Positions 59,907-64,000 of a stretch of 64,000 bases of DNA are shown one piece after another. Positions within the stretch are counted from its first letter, which is position 1; each line of letters begins with the position of its first letter. The notes below the pieces were generated by a model, which did no database searches, had not been told where the DNA came from, and saw only the letters and a list, made by a program, of their open reading frames with translations. The position numbers and the translations under genes were made by a program. Source of the DNA: Gibbula magus (Eukaryota; Mollusca; Gastropoda; Trochida; Trochidae). The stretch spans positions 68,570,420 to 68,634,419 of the forward strand of contig OW388289.1 of the NCBI GenBank assembly GCA_936450465.1. Direction: 5' to 3'.

Positions 59907-62900
59907 ATATATGCTACTACAGATAAACAACCTCTAAGAATTGCTTAACGCATAAATGAATATGGTATATGACATATTGCTAAAAAAAAAAAGCAAAGAC
60001 ACAGTTTTTGGATAGCGTTTTTGTGAAACATATTACGTCTCAGTTATATAATGAGAATACACTCAAGAGACGGTAAGCAGTGACTGTAAACTGGCAACCG
60101 TAACAGAGACATTTGACATTCCGCCCATCGTAGTGACATTTATGCTGATTTGCTTGTCATGGTTTTGTTGCAACGAAGATATGCGAAACGTTCATAACAA
60201 CACAACGGCTCATGATGGAAATACTGTAGCAAAGATTTCCTCCTTCACCCTCTTGTTATAAGTTGAAACTTTAGTATAATCCGTGAGAAATGAAACCATG
60301 AATATTTGTCAGTATTTGACAGGCACAACATAAATACGGGAAGTAAAATTCAATGTAACATAACATAATTGAATTTTTTTTTTTCTCAAATATATAACCA
60401 AGCCAATTGACACTGCCATCGTTATAACAATGCATGTATGGAACTTCTTCAGTATGTACGACGTTTCTGCTCTAATTTAGCCACTTCATAGGTGAACGAC
60501 ATCCCCATTGTTTTAGCTGTCAATGTTACACATTTCTTTGAAGACAGAGTTCCTGGGTGAAATGGTATTCGTTGATTAAATAGGTCAGATTGGTAACGCC
60601 ATATGGCCTTATCTTTAGGACAATGGAAATTTACAACAATACTTTGATGTCATATATTTGATTTGAAAAAAGTAAACAACAATATAGTCGCAAGCGACGA
60701 TAAAATGATTCAGCCTAAAGCATTGGCAGCACCGTCGGGAGCTTTGAAATGTGTCTTAAAGCTGCATTGGGTGGAGAAGTTTGCTGAATTATTTTGAAAA
60801 TTTTACAAGATGCAAAAAAGTGAATATTGCTCCGTAACCGCTGAAGCTACGATTTCGACGTAGTTGCAGTTTTTGTGTGCCCTGAGACTGCGAATCTTTT
60901 GAACTAGGTTTCGGGTCTCTACGAGCAAAATATTTTTAATTTTTTTTTTAATTTTTCTTCAAGATGATTTCTCTGTCTTCTCTTTAACCTTGATTTTTCT
61001 GTACACTGTTAACTTGTCTTGAAGTCCTGAAAAATTGGCGCAGTTATCGATTCGGGTTTTAAGAAATGCCATATCCCAAAAGATCATAACTATATACATG
61101 TAACGATCTATCGCTGCACCATAAATCTAGGTCCTGATTATAATACTTTGTTATCAGTCCTTGTCAAATACATTGGAACATACAACCCATTCATCAAAAT
61201 ACACGTTCTAGTCACTCCCATCAGCAACAAGATTTTGTCAAATTCTTGAGTAAAACAATGAGGAAATCGTTGTTGTGATAGAAATACATTAAATAATATT
61301 ATCTTCCTTACATTCTCTAATTAGTTTTTGTTAAAGACAATCAAACAAAAATGAACTAACACATTTATTGTTAAGTTGAGAAACTAATAAAATTGTCCTG
61401 TTCAAAATCGTAACTTTGAAACAAGGATTTAGAATACAGACGTCGTTCAACAAAACAAACAGTACACATACAGCTTTCATCGAATAGTATATATATCTAT
61501 ATAAGGTAATACTTGTGCATTTGGATCGATTGTGTACAATGAGAAGATGTCGACGTCGGGGAAGCGAAGGAACAACGTGTTCAAAGAACGATTTGTTCCT
61601 CAACTTCCATGACACATTTGAGTTCAATAGAAACGATCCAAGTGAACAAGTATGATGTTCTATATTATTATATACCGTATTTTTAGACAAATTGTTAAGA
61701 CAATTCAGTTGCTCAAATTATTGGGACGACGTACCTTGCATTGATCAACGGCCAGCTCGACTGATGATTTTATGTCTGAATTGTAGATTTATATTCTCAT
61801 TGATAAGTAAAGAGTTAATTAGAATTTTGTCAAGTGCCTTTACACTATGAAAACATCAAATTTACTTGAAATAATTTAATTCCAAAAACTTAAATTTAGA
61901 AACAACATTTAGGATTCTGTCCGTGGTGTCTCTTTCGAATATTTAGGGTTTTGATGGACTTTGAAAGCAGATAATGTTGGAATACCCAGTACCCGTGAAA
62001 TGAAAACAGGGTAAACAAAGAGGTTTAGTCCAAAGGGTTCTTAACTGAATGAAACGTTAAATATATCACAGGCAGAAATAGGAAGCCTCAGTCTCTCAGT
62101 TCAGGCTTAATTTAAAACATAAAACTGATAGCTAATCTACTCTGTTAAATAGCTCATTAAAGATTTGTGGAAATTTCTCCAAATGGAAATTTTACAATTA
62201 TTGAATCTGGGGAATGAATTTAACCTGATTTTGTACAATTAGCAGCCCTTTAAACCAGCTGAGAAAAAGATATTTATGAAAACAGTTCTTTAAGATTTAA
62301 AATTCAAAGAGACTATATCGTGCTTACAAAACATTCATCATTATAATTGTCAACCATGGTTAAAAGATACTAAAGAAATCAGGACACCCAATACTGTTTT
62401 AACGTATTAAGATTAAATTATGTTGGAAATGTATAGTTCGTTTAATTACTCAGGTTCACCAAATAAATACATGTAAATATGCTTATCCAAATAGCTGTAG
62501 TCTAATAAAGCCTACTCCTGAAATTGAATTGAGTTTAAATGCAAACAATGCTTTCCAAAGGAGAGCTGATGCTTCAGGCTTGAACTAGCTAGTAGTTACG
62601 AATTCAGATCGTTACAGATGGCATTTTCTTTTTTTTCTCTCAGTTTGTCACTTCTAATTGGTCACTTGTGTATATGGCTATACCTATTTCATTAGCCTGT
62701 ATTGAGTAATGGTCCCATGAGAAAAAAATAATTTCTAGAAATTGCTTTAGTTTGGTTGGAGGTCAATCAGGTGTTATATTACTTTCAGGAACATATTACT
62801 TTATTACTTTTAAGATAATGAAGACATGTTGTGTTTATGTAGTTCAGTGGATCTGCGCGTTGAAATAATAATTCTGCCACAAATGCATCATTTGTTTGAT

Positions 62901-63380
62901 ATGTTGAGCGTATAGTCTTTAAACGTTTGTATGTAACTAATTGTATGAGATGTGATTAAAGGGAGATATTCTCTACCCAGAGAAATAACTGCACAAAGAG
63001 ACTTCTTCTGGCAACATTCATCGGTGTAACTTGTTTCCAAAGTTAAAGTCAGCCACAGTTATGATAACTGACATTTAAGAATAAATTCTTCTGTGAGGAA
63101 AAACTTAAAGTTTTGAGCTCGCAAGGCACAATTTGACAATACATTAAAATATATTTGATGACTTTTGATGTTCAAACTACTTCAGGGCAGACATGAAATC
63201 ACTCAAAGAACAGTTCTCTGGCGTCATATATGAACTAATTATGTATTGATTTTACCGAGGCAACAATTCTTTTGGGGTCTCTCAAAGATGAGGGCTGTGT
63301 ACTAAAATGTACTAACTATCTTTAATCAATTTAGTTGACTGATTACAATGAATACGTACATACATGTATTCTATATTTAT
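59907..63380. other. Intergenic, no gene seen
   Basis: AT-rich. The frame at 61,331-61,690 (minus) has no domain or signal that I recognise. Confidence 0.45.
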
Positions 63381-63595
63381 TTAAAGGGGGACAAGTCTCA
63401 CGAGTGTCATCCCAAATGGACCACCGCTAACGAGCGGTAATTGATTTTATGGGTATACCGGTCACGTGAATCAAACTGGGCTTCTGCCGAGCGAGCTCGT
63501 CAATGTCTAAGCGGGGAATTTCCCCTTTTGACACGCCATCGCTGATTGGCTGTTTCATCTCACTGCACACAGACATGTACACCTTGTCCCGAGTT
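63381..63595. promoter_or_regulatory. GC-rich segment with a kappaB-like palindrome
   Basis: A GC-richer block in AT-rich DNA, bounded by GGGGGACAAG and CTTGTCCC in inverse orientation. It contains a hairpin (ACCGCT AACG AGCGGT), an E-box CACGTG near 63,464 and GGGGAATTTCCCC at 63,513-63,525, which fits the kappaB consensus. It may be a promoter or a small repeat; the matching ends favour a repeat. Confidence 0.3.
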
Positions 63596-64000
63596 TTTCA
63601 CGCTTCTGATGTCGTATTTGAAGAGTTAAAAAATTCTATTGATATTATTAGTACTGACAATATAACATCTTGAAATGAAATTAATAGAAATATTTTCAAC
63701 TCGAAATTATGTGACAGGTTGTTGATACAATCTTTCGGAATCTACTTCTACATTAAAACTTCACATACGGGATTAAATGTAAATGTAAGAACACGTTTAT
63801 ATTACTTTAACGGCATGTATTTCAAGATGCCGTTAAAAGATGACAAACAGGGTTACAGGTACACACACACATTTATCATTGCTATACTGCATGTAATGTT
63901 CGTCCAGGATTGTGATTTCAACAAGTTTGTTACAATATTTCATAGAGAAAGTCGTCGTTTACAAAGTTTCTGAATACCAATAAATAATAATATAATTTAA
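63596..64000. other. Window end, no gene seen
   Basis: A frame at 63,719-63,973 is low in recognisable features and may be chance. Confidence 0.4.

Noticed and set aside
1..64000. CRISPR array, operon or bacterial gene
   Set aside because: No regular short spacer pattern, no polycistronic coding, and the repeat content is that of an animal genome.

Overview
This window looks like gene-poor nuclear DNA from a marine invertebrate, most likely a mollusc and probably a bivalve. It is AT-rich. There is no operon structure and no long host open reading frame. Foldback MITEs, tRNA-derived repeats, non-LTR retrotransposon relics, AAGGTCA-rich repeats and a hairpin-headed GTCCGTCC repeat resemble those I associate with molluscan genomes. 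The mollusc assignment is recognition from memory, not a search result.

Layout. 1-8.1 kb: mostly unique DNA with a few coding-like fragments (3.0-3.3 kb, 5.2-5.9 kb) and a tRNA-derived fragment. 8.2-9.5 kb: a decayed LINE. 10.76-32.47 kb: an old direct duplication. Unit A is about 10.76-16.6 kb. Unit B is about 17.74-32.47 kb and was swollen by later insertions: a TA-flanked element, a repeat shared with 40 kb, a complete Penelope-like retroelement, a 3.6 kb insert and a recent 545-bp-offset local duplication. 32.5-44.7 kb: unique DNA with foldback elements and degenerate interspersed repeats. 44.67-47.75 kb: a three-level nest, in which a minus-strand LINE is split by a TTAA-flanked element that itself carries the GTCCGTCC repeat with a 171-bp internal tandem array. 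48-64 kb: mostly unique, with foldbacks, a SINE, a 56-bp minisatellite and one candidate membrane-anchor exon.

The best-supported protein-coding locus is the Penelope-like element on the minus strand (19,935-23,535). Its long frame is intact and encodes a reverse transcriptase, a Cys linker and a GIY-YIG endonuclease. The element is bounded by 363-bp inverted arms with a single mismatch. A short upstream frame overlaps the RT frame. The RT frame has no AUG of its own near its conserved start, and the overlap holds a U UUU UUA heptamer in exactly the register needed for -1 frameshifting. The arms carry a hammerhead-like fold with a degenerate core.

The other systematic signal is repeated insertion at TTAA. 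Three elements are flanked by TTAA on both sides. One can be checked against an empty site in the duplicate unit, and another interrupts a LINE whose frame rejoins exactly when the element is removed. Host genes are only weakly hinted at. Single-exon reading cannot resolve intron-rich animal genes, so those calls carry low confidence.
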